Below, one piece after another: positions 1-8,908 of a stretch of 64,000 bases of DNA. Position numbers and translations under genes: made by a program. The notes beneath the pieces are model-generated. The model worked only from the letters and a program-made list of their open reading frames with translations, was not told the origin of the DNA and did no database searches. The stretch comes from Ruegeria arenilitoris (lineage in GTDB: Bacteria > Pseudomonadota > Alphaproteobacteria > Rhodobacterales > Rhodobacteraceae). How positions within the stretch are numbered: position 1 is the stretch's first letter; each line of letters starts with the position of its first letter. The stretch is from the NCBI RefSeq assembly GCF_013032855.1, contig NZ_WQDA01000004.1, positions 361,482-425,481 on the forward strand, in the 5' to 3' direction.

Positions 1-1647
1 CGCCAGATCGGCCGAGGCATGACGGATCGCCGCCCCCAGCCGCGTGTAATGGCCCGGCCGCAGCGACGCGATGCGCTGCTCGACGGTGGCGGTCATGGGC
101 TCATTGAACTTTTTGCAGCGCTGCACATAGACCCGCTGGCGTTTCAGCGAACTGAAAGCGTGGATGGCAAAATCGTCGCCGCAGGCGTTCAGACCCCAGG
201 CCAGCGCCGCCAGTGCCTCGCGTTCGATATCGATCACCGCACGCCCCGCGACCGCGCTTTCGGTCGAGCGGCTGATGTCCAGCAGGATCGACACCGCCAG
301 GTCGCGCGCCTCGGGACGGGATTGCATCCAGACGCGCTCGTTGCCCTCGCCATTTGCGTGGCGGTCCACGGCGCTGCGCACGGCGGCCTCGATATCCAGC
401 TGGTCGCCGTCCAGATGGCCGCGGGTCATCACGCGGCCCGGGCGCAGGGCCTCGAACTGGCGTTTGACGGCGCGGATGCGGCGGGCGGTGGCCGGGTCCT
501 TGCCGAAATCGGCGGCATCCTCGCGAATCTCGGCATCCGAAGTCAGAACGTTGACGTGATCGGGCAGATACTGCCCCGTGCGCACATCCCATTCCGGGTA
601 AAGCACACGCCCCGAAAGGCGCTCGCGGTTCACGTCTTCGGGCGCGAGATCGAGATGCAGCTTCAGCCGCGTCGGCGGCGCCTTCGTTATCTGGCCCAGC
701 CCGATTTCGTCCTGATCGTCGGCGGCCTTTTTTGCGTTGTCCGGGTCGTCATCGTCGATCCGGCGGTTGAGGTTCAGGAATTCAGCCCAGCTGAGGATCG
801 CCTCGAACTTGTGCAGGATCAAACTGTCCTGCCGCTCGGCCTGGTCGGATTTGCGGCGGCGGGCGCGGTGGGTCTTTTCCCCTGATTCCTCGGGTGGGCC
901 GTCGGTGTCGCGGCTTTCGACCTCGGTGTGTTCGGAAAACGCGACCGCGCGCAGTTCGGGCCACAGAGGCACCGGGCGGAACGGCTGGTACCCGCGCGGG
1001 GCGGCCACGTCGTCACCCAGGGCGTCGTAGGCCTGGGCGCGGGCGGACAGGGGGGCGGGGTCGCCCAGCATCCTGCGGATCAGGTCCTCGACGGCGGCCT
1101 CGGCCGGGGGCAGGCCGGGCAGGTCGCGCTGATACAGCACGCCCTTGCACAGTTCGGTGTAAAGCGGGCGCAGACCCGGCGCATCTTCGAGCGTTGCGGC
1201 GACCATCGCGCGGGCCGCCTGCAGGGCGCGCAGATCGGCGCGCAGGGGATCGTCCTCGTCGATGCGGGTTCCGGCATGGGCCGCCACCGCCGCCAGCCAG
1301 ACATAAAGCGCGCCGTTGGCTTCGCGCGCGGGAAACACCGCCAGCCGGTCGGGCAGGCGCAGGACCTCGCCGTCGAAACTGGCGCGTGGGATCAGTTCGG
1401 CCTCGGTGGCCAGCTTGCGCCGCCAGCCCAGCCGGTGGCGCGAGAGCTCGGGCGAAACCGGGCGCAGTTCGACGCCCGGACTGCCGCCCAACCCCCGGAA
1501 AAGAACGGCCAGCCGCCCCGCGACCTGCGACAGGTCGACCGCGGCTCCTTCGTGCACCTCTGGTGCATCAAGGCGGCTGGCAAGGCTGTGCCACAGTTTC
1601 CCGATGGTTTCTTCGGGTTCCCATGGCTCAAAGTCGATCCTGACCAT
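1..1647 (-). CDS. norD: NorD, nitric oxide reductase activation protein (C-terminus beyond window)
   Basis: The frame is open from an ATG at 1647 to the left edge, giving 549 codons without a stop, so the gene is partial. The start overlaps the norQ stop region (ATG 1645-1647, norQ TGA 1656-1658). The N-terminus begins MVRIDFEPWEP. Near residue 454 there is a von Willebrand factor A metal-site motif, LLDISRST (DxSxS type), followed by RLGAAIRHAS close to the edge. NorD proteins are roughly 600-650 residues and act with the MoxR-type ATPase NorQ to insert metal into, or activate, the NorBC complex. Position after norCBQ fits the standard norCBQD operon. What is missing is the end of the vWA domain. 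Confidence 0.93.
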   Translation of the reverse strand, partial: MVRIDFEPWEPEETIGKLWHSLASRLDAPEVHEGAAVDLSQVAGRLAVLFRGLGGSPGVELRPVSPELSRHRLGWRRKLATEAELIPRASFDGEVLRLPDRLAVFPAREANGALYVWLAAVAAHAGTRIDEDDPLRADLRALQAARAMVAATLEDAPGLRPLYTELCKGVLYQRDLPGLPPAEAAVEDLIRRMLGDPAPLSARAQAYDALGDDVAAPRGYQPFRPVPLWPELRAVAFSEHTEVESRDTDGPPEESGEKTHRARRRKSDQAERQDSLILHKFEAILSWAEFLNLNRRIDDDDPDNAKKAADDQDEIGLGQITKAPPTRLKLHLDLAPEDVNRERLSGRVLYPEWDVRTGQYLPDHVNVLTSDAEIREDAADFGKDPATARRIRAVKRQFEALRPGRVMTRGHLDGDQLDIEAAVRSAVDRHANGEGNERVWMQSRPEARDLAVSILLDISRSTESAVAGRAVIDIEREALAALAWGLNACGDDFAIHAFSSLKRQRVYVQRCKKFNEPMTATVEQRIASLRPGHYTRLGAAIRHASADLA

Positions 1648-1655
1648 CGCCGGCC

Positions 1656-2471
1656 TCACCCAAAGACGGCGGTGACAAGATCGAGGAGCCCGCGTTTGAT
1701 ATCCTCGTCATCAGTCAGAGGTTCGATCATGGCGGCAAGGATGGCGCGGTCGGTGGACATGCCCTGCGCGATCAGAGTCGCGGCATAGACGACCAGGCGG
1801 GTGGATACGCCTTCCTCGAGGTCCTGACCCTTGAGCCCGCGCAGCTTGCCCGCCAGCCGCACCAGCGGCTTGCAGCGCTCCAGCGGCAGACCGCTTTCCT
1901 GCGCGACCACCTCGGCCTCCATCTGAGGCGAGGGGAAGTCGAATTCCAGCGAGATGAACCGTTGCCGGGTCGAGGGTTTGAGGGTTTTCAGAATGTTCTG
2001 ATAGCCGGGGTTGTAGGAGGCCACCAGCATGAAGCCGGGCGCGGCCTCAAGCTCTTCCCCGGTGCGATCGATCGGCAGGATGCGCCGGTCGTCGGTCAGC
2101 GGGTGCAGCACCACGGTCACGTCCTTGCGCGCCTCGACCACCTCGTCCAGGTAACAGATCGCGCCCTCGCGCACCGCGCGGGTCAGGGGACCATCGACCC
2201 AGACGGTCTCGCCGCCTTTCAGCAGGTAGCGCCCGATCAGGTCGGCGGCGGCCAGGTCGTCGTGGCAGGCCACGGTATAGAGCGGCCGACCCAGACTGGC
2301 GGCCATATGGGACACGAAGCGGGTCTTGCCGCAACCTGTCGGGCCTTTCAGCAGGACCGGCAGCTTGTTGGTATAGGCGGCGGCGAACACGTCGCATTCG
2401 TCGCCCTGGGGCAGGTAGAAGGGGGCCTCTGCCGCCCCCGTTCCCAGTTTCATGGAGCCGTCCATATTCAT
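1656..2471 (-). CDS. norQ: NorQ, MoxR-family AAA+ ATPase for NO reductase activation
   Basis: This is a single-domain AAA+ protein of about 271 residues. The Walker A motif GPTGCGKT lies near residue 43, a Walker B-like CYLDEVVEA follows, and an arginine-finger region TRQRF is visible. MoxR ATPases remodel partner complexes together with a vWA protein, here NorD. The start is uncertain: GTG 2474, ATG 2471 (overlapping the norB stop as TGATG) and ATG 2465 are all in frame. The GGAG at about 2475-2478 is best spaced for 2465. It is translationally coupled to norB and norD in a norCBQD operon. Confidence 0.94.
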   Translation of the reverse strand: MNMDGSMKLGTGAAEAPFYLPQGDECDVFAAAYTNKLPVLLKGPTGCGKTRFVSHMAASLGRPLYTVACHDDLAAADLIGRYLLKGGETVWVDGPLTRAVREGAICYLDEVVEARKDVTVVLHPLTDDRRILPIDRTGEELEAAPGFMLVASYNPGYQNILKTLKPSTRQRFISLEFDFPSPQMEAEVVAQESGLPLERCKPLVRLAGKLRGLKGQDLEEGVSTRLVVYAATLIAQGMSTDRAILAAMIEPLTDDEDIKRGLLDLVTAVFG

Positions 2472-3838
2472 CACTCCGCCGGGGTTTCCGCGACGCCGGG
2501 TTCGATGACCTCTTTGCGCGGAACCCAGATCGAGTAGATGAACAGCAGCGCACCGATGACCACGACCAGACCGGAGCCGAAGCGCATCCAGTAGAAGATC
2601 GCGACCTGATCCTGCACATCCATGTAGTAGTCACCCACCACGCGCTGCATGTGCGTCTGGACGGTGCCGGCAAAGGTCAGCACGAAGGTCATGAAGACCA
2701 TGCCGCCGGTCATCAGCCAGAACGAGGCCATGTTCAGCACCTGATTGTACGGATCACGGTTCTTCAGGATCGGCATCGCATAGGTGAAGATCGCCAGGTT
2801 GAGGCAGACATAGGCGCCGTAGAAGGCCAGGTGCCCGTGGGCCGCCGTGATCTGCGTGCCGTGGGTGTAATAGTTCACCCCGTGCAGCGTGTGCAGGAAG
2901 CCCCAGACGCCGGCGCCGAAGAAGGCCAGCGTGGCACAGCCCAGCGACCACAGCAGCGCGGCCTTGTTGGGGTGGTCCCGACGGCCCTTCCAGACCATGA
3001 CGAACGCAAAGGCCATCATCGCAAAGAACGGGATCACCTCGAGGCTTGAGAAGATCGACCCGATCCACTGCCAGTAACCCGGCGTACCGATCCAATAGTA
3101 GTGGTGGCCGGTGCCCAAAATGCCCGAGAACAACGCGGCGGCGACGATGACATACAGCCATTTCTCGACCACCTCGCGGTCAACTCCGGTCAGCTTGAGC
3201 ATCAGGTAGGCCAGGATCGAGGCCATGATCAGCTCCCACACGCCTTCGACCCACAGGTGAACGACGTACCACCAGTACTGCTTGTCGAGGCTCAGGTTGC
3301 CCGGGTTGTAGAAGGCGAACAGGAACAGCAGCGCCAGACCCCAGAGGCCCAGCAGCAGGATGTTGGTGATGGCGGTCTTCTTGCCCTTCAGAACGGTCAA
3401 CGACACGTTGTAGAGGAAGATCAGCGCCGCCACGACGATGCCGGCCTTGACCCATTTGGGTTGTTCAAGGAACTCGCGCCCCTCTTTGCCCAGCAGCCAG
3501 TTGCCTTCGAACAGGTTGAAGACATAGGTCAGCACCGCACCCAGCGTACCCAAGATCAGGATCGCCAGCTGGATATAGGCCAGCTTGGTCGAGTGGATCT
3601 CGCGTTCGGCCTCTTCGGGGATCAGGAAATAGGCCGCGCCGAAAAAGCCGGTGATCAGCCACACGATCAGCGCGTTGGTGTGCAGCATCCGCACGATGTT
3701 GAACGGCAGAAGCTCGCTCAGAAAATTGGGGGATACATAGATCCAGCCGGCCAGCAGACCGCCGATCACCTGGATCGCGAACAGGCCCATTGCGAATGCG
3801 AAATAGGCATAGGCCACTTTTTGGGATTCGTATTTCAT
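2471..3838 (-). CDS. norB: NorB, nitric oxide reductase cytochrome b subunit
   Basis: A 455-residue polytopic membrane protein of the heme-copper oxidase superfamily that reduces two NO to N2O at a heme b3-FeB centre. Conserved histidine-bearing helices are visible: NIVRMLHTNALIVW, VVHLWVEGVWELI, GTGHHYYWIG and the late AAHGHLAFYGAY segment. Length matches the cNOR catalytic subunit, and no quinol-oxidase-type N-terminal extension is present, which fits pairing with cytochrome c subunit NorC. The start ATG at 3838 is preceded by a GGAAC-GGAG ribosome binding site, 15 nt after norC. Confidence 0.97.
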   Translation of the reverse strand: MKYESQKVAYAYFAFAMGLFAIQVIGGLLAGWIYVSPNFLSELLPFNIVRMLHTNALIVWLITGFFGAAYFLIPEEAEREIHSTKLAYIQLAILILGTLGAVLTYVFNLFEGNWLLGKEGREFLEQPKWVKAGIVVAALIFLYNVSLTVLKGKKTAITNILLLGLWGLALLFLFAFYNPGNLSLDKQYWWYVVHLWVEGVWELIMASILAYLMLKLTGVDREVVEKWLYVIVAAALFSGILGTGHHYYWIGTPGYWQWIGSIFSSLEVIPFFAMMAFAFVMVWKGRRDHPNKAALLWSLGCATLAFFGAGVWGFLHTLHGVNYYTHGTQITAAHGHLAFYGAYVCLNLAIFTYAMPILKNRDPYNQVLNMASFWLMTGGMVFMTFVLTFAGTVQTHMQRVVGDYYMDVQDQVAIFYWMRFGSGLVVVIGALLFIYSIWVPRKEVIEPGVAETPAE

Positions 3839-3853
3839 TGCTCCGTTCCCTTC

Positions 3854-4303
3854 TCAGCCCGCGTCATTCGGGGGCCAGTCCTGAGCGTCGATGTTGTCCG
3901 TCCAGATCAGGAAGTTGGCCAGATCACGGATCTCTTCGTCGCTGAGGTTGAACCTTGGCATCTGCCGGCGACCGGGAATGCCGGTGGGTTGCGCCTCCAT
4001 CCAGCCCTTGAGGGACTCAAAGGCCGATTCCGGGTCGTCCAGAACGCCCCAGCGGGTCATCACGTTGGCGACCTCGGGGGCGAAATAGGCACCCTCACCC
4101 ATGATCGAGTGACAATTGATGCAGGCGTGTTTTTCCCAGACGTGTTTGCCCCGGATCACGCTCTCATCCAGCTTCGCCGAGTTCGGCGAATTGACGATGT
4201 ACAGGTGTGAGTGGGCCGACAGGGCCAGAAAGATTAAAATGAAGAACAGTGACCCGCCATAGAATATGTTGCGGGCCATGCTCTTGGTCATGACTTCTCG
4301 CAT
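3854..4303 (-). CDS. norC: NorC, nitric oxide reductase cytochrome c subunit
   Basis: A 149-residue membrane-anchored monoheme cytochrome c that passes electrons to NorB. One N-terminal transmembrane segment (IFYGGSLFFILIFLALSA) is followed by a periplasmic domain with the heme motif CINCH and a candidate axial methionine in GRRQMPRFNL. An upstream in-frame ATG exists at 4342, but the start at 4303 (MREVMTKSM) is chosen because AAAGGAGAG sits a few bases before it and the resulting length matches the family. It is the first gene of norCBQD and lies about 70 nt downstream of an FNR/NnrR-type box. Confidence 0.96.
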   Translation of the reverse strand: MREVMTKSMARNIFYGGSLFFILIFLALSAHSHLYIVNSPNSAKLDESVIRGKHVWEKHACINCHSIMGEGAYFAPEVANVMTRWGVLDDPESAFESLKGWMEAQPTGIPGRRQMPRFNLSDEEIRDLANFLIWTDNIDAQDWPPNDAG

Positions 4304-4366
4304 TGCGCTCTCCTTTGCGCCGCTTTGCTGGTGGGGGGACAATGGCGGGATGGGCGGTTTGCCGCC

Positions 4367-4380
4367 TTAACGAAAGTCAA
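4367..4380 (-). promoter_or_regulatory. FNR/NnrR-type box of the norC promoter
   Basis: On the minus strand this reads TTGACTTTCGTTAA, one mismatch from the TTGAC-N4-GTCAA palindrome used by FNR/DNR/NnrR regulators. Its centre is about 70 nt upstream of the norC start, which allows a class II activator position near -41.5. Inference: NO- or oxygen-responsive activation of norCBQD. Confidence 0.8.
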
Positions 4381-4547
4381 GACTCTGTCCTGGCACTCGG
4401 CCAATAGGCTACATTCCCTTAAAATAAGCGTGAAATGCCCCGAAATCGCCTTGAACCGCTGTTATCAGGGTGCGAAGTCAGATGGAGTTTCCGGGTCCGT
4501 GATGTGCTGTTCCGGTGTCTTTGATTGAGCGAGTGAACGAGTAAGAG

Positions 4548-5654
4548 ATGGCGAACTATTCCTATATCGGCTACGCGCCAGGGGTGATTTCACTTAGTTT
4601 TACCGGGTTTAACTCCGGTACCATCACTCTGAGTTCAGGCTATGATCCGAACACCGATCGCCGGGTATTTGACGTAACCGACGCGGCCGGTGGAACGCTG
4701 GTGAACGGAGATCCGGACAACGGAACTGATTTCAACGGCGACCGTTTCAACAACGAAGTCGGCGATGACCTGACACAGACAGGCGTCGTCACCAGCCTTG
4801 ACGGATCAACCACCTTTGATTCCGGCGCTATCTATCTGGAAGAATCCTATGCCCTGACCAAACCGGGCGGCGGTACGATCGATGTTTTCCGGGTCGAGGT
4901 TGAAGGAAATCTTGTCGGATACATCACGTCCGAACCTTTGGTACCCGGTACCGCCTATTCCTTCATTCGTTCGAATGTGACCCCTTCAAACGCTCCGGAC
5001 ACCACCGATCCCACAGCCATTGTCGACGTGCCCTGTTTTACCGCCGGTACGCTGATCGAAACACCCACCGGCGCCAAGGCGATAGAAGATCTGGCCGAAG
5101 GCGACCTGGTTCTGACGCTCGATCACGGCTCGCAACCGATTCGCTGGATCGGCTCGCGCACCCTGACGTCGATCGATTTGCAGGCCAACCCACGCCTGCG
5201 TCCGATCTGTGTATCAGCCGGAGCGCTGGGGGCGGGTCTACCGCGGCGCGACCTGCGGGTCTCTCCGCAGCACCGGATGCTGGTTCGCTCGGCGATTGCC
5301 GTGCGCATGTTCGACGCCCAAGAGGTGCTGATCCCAGCCCACAAGCTGGTCGGCGTTCCCGGCGTTCATGCCGATGAAACCGCCAGCAGCGTGACGTACT
5401 ACCACATTCTGTTCGACCGCCATGAAATCGTGACCGCCGAAGGGGCTCCGTCGGAAAGCCTGTACACCGGGCCCGAAGCACTCAAAAGCATTGGCCGCGA
5501 TGCCCGAGACGAGATCTTCGAGATTTTCCCCGAGCTTGACGACCCGGATCATGTCCCGATCGCCGCTCGGCCCATTCCCGAAACCGGCAAGCGTGCGCGG
5601 CACATGATCCATCGGCATGTCAAAAACGCGCGACCTTTGATCGACCGGGCCTGA
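4548..5654 (+). CDS. Hint-domain (Hedgehog/intein-type) protein of unknown role
   Basis: A 368-residue protein without an obvious signal peptide. Residues 1-150 are rich in Gly, Thr, Asp and Asn and look like beta-structured or secreted repeat material. From Cys163 (VPCFTAGTLIETPTG) a Hint_2-like module begins, with the sequence IEDLAEGDLVLTLDHG, RVSPQHRMLVRS and ILFDRHEIVTAEG, as in many Rhodobacterales proteins. Hint domains cleave or rearrange peptide bonds using the first Cys or Ser. There is no clear C-terminal His-Asn splice junction, so autocleavage rather than splicing is more likely. The gene sits between norC and nnrS and does not belong to denitrification by known function. Its product may be exported by an unconventional route, but that is inference. 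Confidence 0.75.
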   Translation: MANYSYIGYAPGVISLSFTGFNSGTITLSSGYDPNTDRRVFDVTDAAGGTLVNGDPDNGTDFNGDRFNNEVGDDLTQTGVVTSLDGSTTFDSGAIYLEESYALTKPGGGTIDVFRVEVEGNLVGYITSEPLVPGTAYSFIRSNVTPSNAPDTTDPTAIVDVPCFTAGTLIETPTGAKAIEDLAEGDLVLTLDHGSQPIRWIGSRTLTSIDLQANPRLRPICVSAGALGAGLPRRDLRVSPQHRMLVRSAIAVRMFDAQEVLIPAHKLVGVPGVHADETASSVTYYHILFDRHEIVTAEGAPSESLYTGPEALKSIGRDARDEIFEIFPELDDPDHVPIAARPIPETGKRARHMIHRHVKNARPLIDRA

Positions 5655-5659
5655 GCCGC

Positions 5660-6853
5660 TCAGGACGGTACCGCACGCGGACCCACCAAGGCCGGCCACA
5701 TCGCCACCACATACAGCGCCATCGCGCTGATCCACAGCCCGTCGGCAACCAGCATGGCGGTCAAGAATTGCGCGTCCAACCCGGACCCAATCCAGCGCAA
5801 AATCGCGGCCAGAGCCATCGCGCCGTAGGCGACGACCACCGGCGCGGGGGCGACCAGCGCCCGTCCGCTATGGCCAAGCGCCGCGCGGCTCATGACCGCC
5901 AGCGTCATGCCACCGACGCAGCCGATGCCCAACACATGCAGCGCACCAAGTTCACTGCCGAGGCCCAACAAGCCCATTCCCCACAGAACCAGTCCAAGGC
6001 CCAGCATCCCCAAGGCCAGATGCAGCGCAAACAGAATCGGCTGCCGGACAGCCCAAGCCCCCCGCCAACCTGACAGGCGCAAGCCCTGTATCGCTCCGAG
6101 GACCAGCGCCAAAATCGCGACCGCGTGCCCGGCCCCGAAGATCAGCATCACAGCGGGCAGCAACAGGGCCAGCACCATGTTGCTTTTTTCCATCCAATCG
6201 CGACTGACAGGCCAGTCAGCTTCGGGCACGCCTGCGCGCTTCATTGCGTTGCGCGTAAAGGCCGGAGTGATCCGACCACCCAGAATGGAGATCATGGAAC
6301 ACAAGGCCAGCAGTCCTGTACGCAGACCGACATCCAGGGTTCCGACCGTCACACCGATCCAGTCCAGATGGGTCAACAGGTTGGACACCCAGATGTAGGC
6401 CAGCAACAGAAGAAAGATCATGTTCTGCGGTTTTGGTCGCCGGATCAGCTGGGTGGCGATCTTGGCCGCAAGAACCGGCACGAAGGCGAGGTCGAGCACC
6501 GCGACAATCACCGGGTCGATCACACCCGAAAACCACAGCGCCACGCGCCCGGCCAACCACAGCGCCGCTGCAGCGGCAATAAACAAACGCCGCGCCTCAG
6601 GGGCACCGGTCCAGTTGGGAACGGCGGTCAGAAAGAACCCGCCCAGTGCGGCACTGGCATAGCCGAAAATCATCTCGTGCGCGTGCCACATCGGCGGGCT
6701 CATGGCAGAGGGCGCTTCGGTCCACATTTCAATCCCGGCCAACGTTGCCAGCCACCCCCCCCAGGCCAGACCGGCAAACACGCCGTAAAGACCTGCAAAC
6801 AGAAAAAAGACCCGGAACCCCTCACCCATAACGCGCGTGATTGCCGATGGCAT
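5660..6853 (-). CDS. nnrS: NnrS family heme-copper membrane protein
   Basis: A 397-residue protein with about twelve hydrophobic helices and the NnrS signature PPMWHAHEMIFGYA near residue 55. NnrS in rhodobacters is a heme- and copper-containing inner-membrane protein expressed under NnrR control that helps cells tolerate nitric oxide. The ATG at 6853 (MPSAITRVMG) is preferred over an upstream in-frame start at 6898, because AAGGAGAGCAGG directly precedes it. The gene has its own FNR/NnrR-type box about 70 nt upstream, between it and the divergent nirS. The 3' end nearly meets the convergent Hint-domain gene. Confidence 0.9.
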   Translation of the reverse strand: MPSAITRVMGEGFRVFFLFAGLYGVFAGLAWGGWLATLAGIEMWTEAPSAMSPPMWHAHEMIFGYASAALGGFFLTAVPNWTGAPEARRLFIAAAAALWLAGRVALWFSGVIDPVIVAVLDLAFVPVLAAKIATQLIRRPKPQNMIFLLLLAYIWVSNLLTHLDWIGVTVGTLDVGLRTGLLALCSMISILGGRITPAFTRNAMKRAGVPEADWPVSRDWMEKSNMVLALLLPAVMLIFGAGHAVAILALVLGAIQGLRLSGWRGAWAVRQPILFALHLALGMLGLGLVLWGMGLLGLGSELGALHVLGIGCVGGMTLAVMSRAALGHSGRALVAPAPVVVAYGAMALAAILRWIGSGLDAQFLTAMLVADGLWISAMALYVVAMWPALVGPRAVPS

Positions 6854-6916
6854 GCCTGCTCTCCTTGGCCAAGCTGTTCGTTTCCCAAGCACTAGCAACC
6901 GCTGGGCTCGCGCCCC

Positions 6917-6930
6917 TTAACCAAAATCAA
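6917..6930 (-). promoter_or_regulatory. FNR/NnrR-type box of the nnrS promoter
   Basis: On the minus strand this reads TTGATTTTGGTTAA, two substitutions from TTGAC-N4-GTCAA. Its centre is about 70 nt upstream of the nnrS ATG, the same spacing as at norC. It shares the divergent nnrS-nirS intergenic region with the nirS box. Confidence 0.7.
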
Positions 6931-7011
6931 GCGTCGGCGAAAACATGACCCCAAAAAGCACTTATTTTCATGGCTTCTTTCGGCCCCATTTCCGTCTGAA
7001 CACCCCCTCCG

Positions 7012-7025
7012 TTGACTTTCGTCAA
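7012..7025 (+). promoter_or_regulatory. FNR/NnrR-type box of the nirS promoter
   Basis: TTGACTTTCGTCAA is a full match to the TTGAC-N4-GTCAA palindrome, the best box in the window. Its centre lies about 68 nt upstream of the nirS ATG at 7087. No strong sigma-70 -35 element is visible, consistent with dependence on an activator. Confidence 0.88.
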
Positions 7026-7086
7026 GGAGAAGACGCCCGTCCCGGCGCAGTGTCCGGCCTGCCTCACCAGCAAACGGAGAGTGATC

Positions 7087-8763
7087 ATGTCACTTGGAAT
7101 CAGCTATCACACCACCAGCCGCGCCTTCGGGGTCGGTCTGGCCATGTTGTTGGGCAGCGTCGCTGCTCCGACATTCGCCGAAGAGCCAACCCTGAGCGAC
7201 GAGGCCTTCGAGGCTTCGAAACAGCTCTACTTCGAACAATGTGCCGGCTGCCACGGCGTGCTGCGCAAGGGCGCCACCGGCAAGAACCTCGAGCCGCAAT
7301 GGAAGAAAACCGCAGCCGACGGCACCGTGACCGAAGGCGGCACCCTGCAACTGGGCCAGGAGCGCCTTGAAAAGATCATCGCGTGGGGCACCGAAGGCGG
7401 CATGAACAACTTCTCGGACATCATGACCGAGGAAGAAATCCGCGACATGGCGACCTACATCATGATGGAGCCGCCCAAGCCGCCGGAAATGTCGCTGGAA
7501 CAGATGAAGGCGACCCGCAAGGTCTATGTCGAAGAGGCAGACTATCCGACCGAACCGCTGCACGGTCGCAACTGGGAGAACTTCTTCGTCGTCATCGAAC
7601 GTGACGTGGGCAAGGTGGCCGTAATCGACGGCGACACCAAAGAGGTGCTGACCCACATCCCCACCGGCTATGCCGTGCACGTTCTGAAAGCGTCCGAACA
7701 CCATAGCCTGACCGAACCGGAACATCCCGGCCGCTTCTGGTACACCATGGGTCGCGACGGCAAGATGACCAAAATCGACCTCTGGCAGACTCCGGACAAG
7801 ATGTTGGTCTCTGAGGTCAAGATCGCCTATGACGCCCGCGACGTCGCAGTTTCCGGCGATGGCAAATACGTCATCGGTGGTGGTTACTGGCCGCCGCACT
7901 TCGCGATCGTTGACGCCAAAACCATGGAACCGCTCAAGGTCGTTTCGACCCGCGGCGTGAACGTGGACGGCGACTATGTCGAAGAAAGCCGCGTGGCCGC
8001 GATCTACACGACACCGAACGAACCGACCTGGATCGTCGCCGTGAAAGAGTTGGGCCAGTTGTGGCAGGTCGATTACACGGACCTCGACAACCTGCGCATC
8101 GACAAGATCGACAGCGCCAAGTTCCTGCATGACGGTTTCTTTGACCCGACGGGCCGCTATTTTCAGATCGCCGCGAACGCGTCGAACAAAATGGTGGTCG
8201 TCGATACCGAGACCCACAAGCTGGAGGCGATGATCGACACCGCTGCCCTGCCGCACCCCGGACCGGGCGCAAACTGGGTCGATCCGAACTGTGGACCGGT
8301 TGCCGGCACGACCCACCTGGGTGTGGGTACCGTGACCGTTTGGGGCAACGACCCCGAAGGCCACCCGGATCAGGCTTGGAAGGTCTGCTACGAAGTAGAG
8401 ACGGACGGCCCCGGCCTGTTTGTCCGCACCCACCCGAACTCAGACTACATCTGGGCTGACCAGACCAAACACCCCGAGCCGGAAATCCAGCAGTCGGTGC
8501 AAGTCATCTCGAAAGAGACCGGCGAGATCGTGAAAACGATCCAGATCACCGAAGACGAAGGCAGTGCCGCCGTTCACTTTGAATTCAATGCCGACGGCAC
8601 CGAGGTCTGGGTCTCCAAGTGGAACCTGTCGGACTCCAAGGAGCCCAACGGTCAAATCGTGATCTTCGACGCCAAGACGCTGGAAGAGATCGGCCGTATC
8701 GACGGGCTCTATGCGCCGACCGGCAAGTTCAACGTCTACAACCGCTCGAACCACGTCACCTGA
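7087..8763 (+). CDS. nirS: NirS, cytochrome cd1 nitrite reductase
   Basis: A 558-residue periplasmic enzyme that reduces nitrite to nitric oxide. A signal peptide ends near TFAEEPTL. The N-terminal cytochrome c domain carries CAGCH at residues 52-56. The C-terminal eight-bladed heme d1 propeller follows, with GYAVHVLKAS (probable proximal His) and the two active-site histidines expected from the Pseudomonas aeruginosa enzyme in FLHDG and LPHPGPG. The chain ends in the typical PTGKFNVYN. The start ATG 7087 is preceded by GGAGAGTG; a longer reading from TTG 7012 would start inside the NnrR box and is rejected. Confidence 0.98.
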   Translation: MSLGISYHTTSRAFGVGLAMLLGSVAAPTFAEEPTLSDEAFEASKQLYFEQCAGCHGVLRKGATGKNLEPQWKKTAADGTVTEGGTLQLGQERLEKIIAWGTEGGMNNFSDIMTEEEIRDMATYIMMEPPKPPEMSLEQMKATRKVYVEEADYPTEPLHGRNWENFFVVIERDVGKVAVIDGDTKEVLTHIPTGYAVHVLKASEHHSLTEPEHPGRFWYTMGRDGKMTKIDLWQTPDKMLVSEVKIAYDARDVAVSGDGKYVIGGGYWPPHFAIVDAKTMEPLKVVSTRGVNVDGDYVEESRVAAIYTTPNEPTWIVAVKELGQLWQVDYTDLDNLRIDKIDSAKFLHDGFFDPTGRYFQIAANASNKMVVVDTETHKLEAMIDTAALPHPGPGANWVDPNCGPVAGTTHLGVGTVTVWGNDPEGHPDQAWKVCYEVETDGPGLFVRTHPNSDYIWADQTKHPEPEIQQSVQVISKETGEIVKTIQITEDEGSAAVHFEFNADGTEVWVSKWNLSDSKEPNGQIVIFDAKTLEEIGRIDGLYAPTGKFNVYNRSNHVT

Positions 8764-8782
8764 CGGGTTGGCAGCAAGCACA

Positions 8783-8813
8783 GGAAAGGGCGGGCCCCTC
8801 GCCCGCCCTTTCC
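8783..8813 (+). terminator. Strong hairpin after nirS
   Basis: GGAAAGGGCGGGC (8783-8795) pairs exactly with GCCCGCCCTTTCC (8801-8813) around a 5-nt loop. There is no long U-run, so it may act as a partial terminator or mRNA stabiliser that lets nirS accumulate above the downstream electron-carrier genes. Confidence 0.7.
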
Positions 8814-8908
8814 ACGTTTGTCCGCGGCGCCCTGCCCGGCATCCCAACCACCATTCCAACCGGCCTGAAATCCAAGGCCAGACATGACAGCCAAAACGGA
8901 GCCTGGAC

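Noticed and set aside
7012..7086. An upstream TTG start for nirS at 7012.
   Set aside because: It starts inside the NnrR box and would add 25 residues before the signal peptide; the ATG at 7087 has a good ribosome site.
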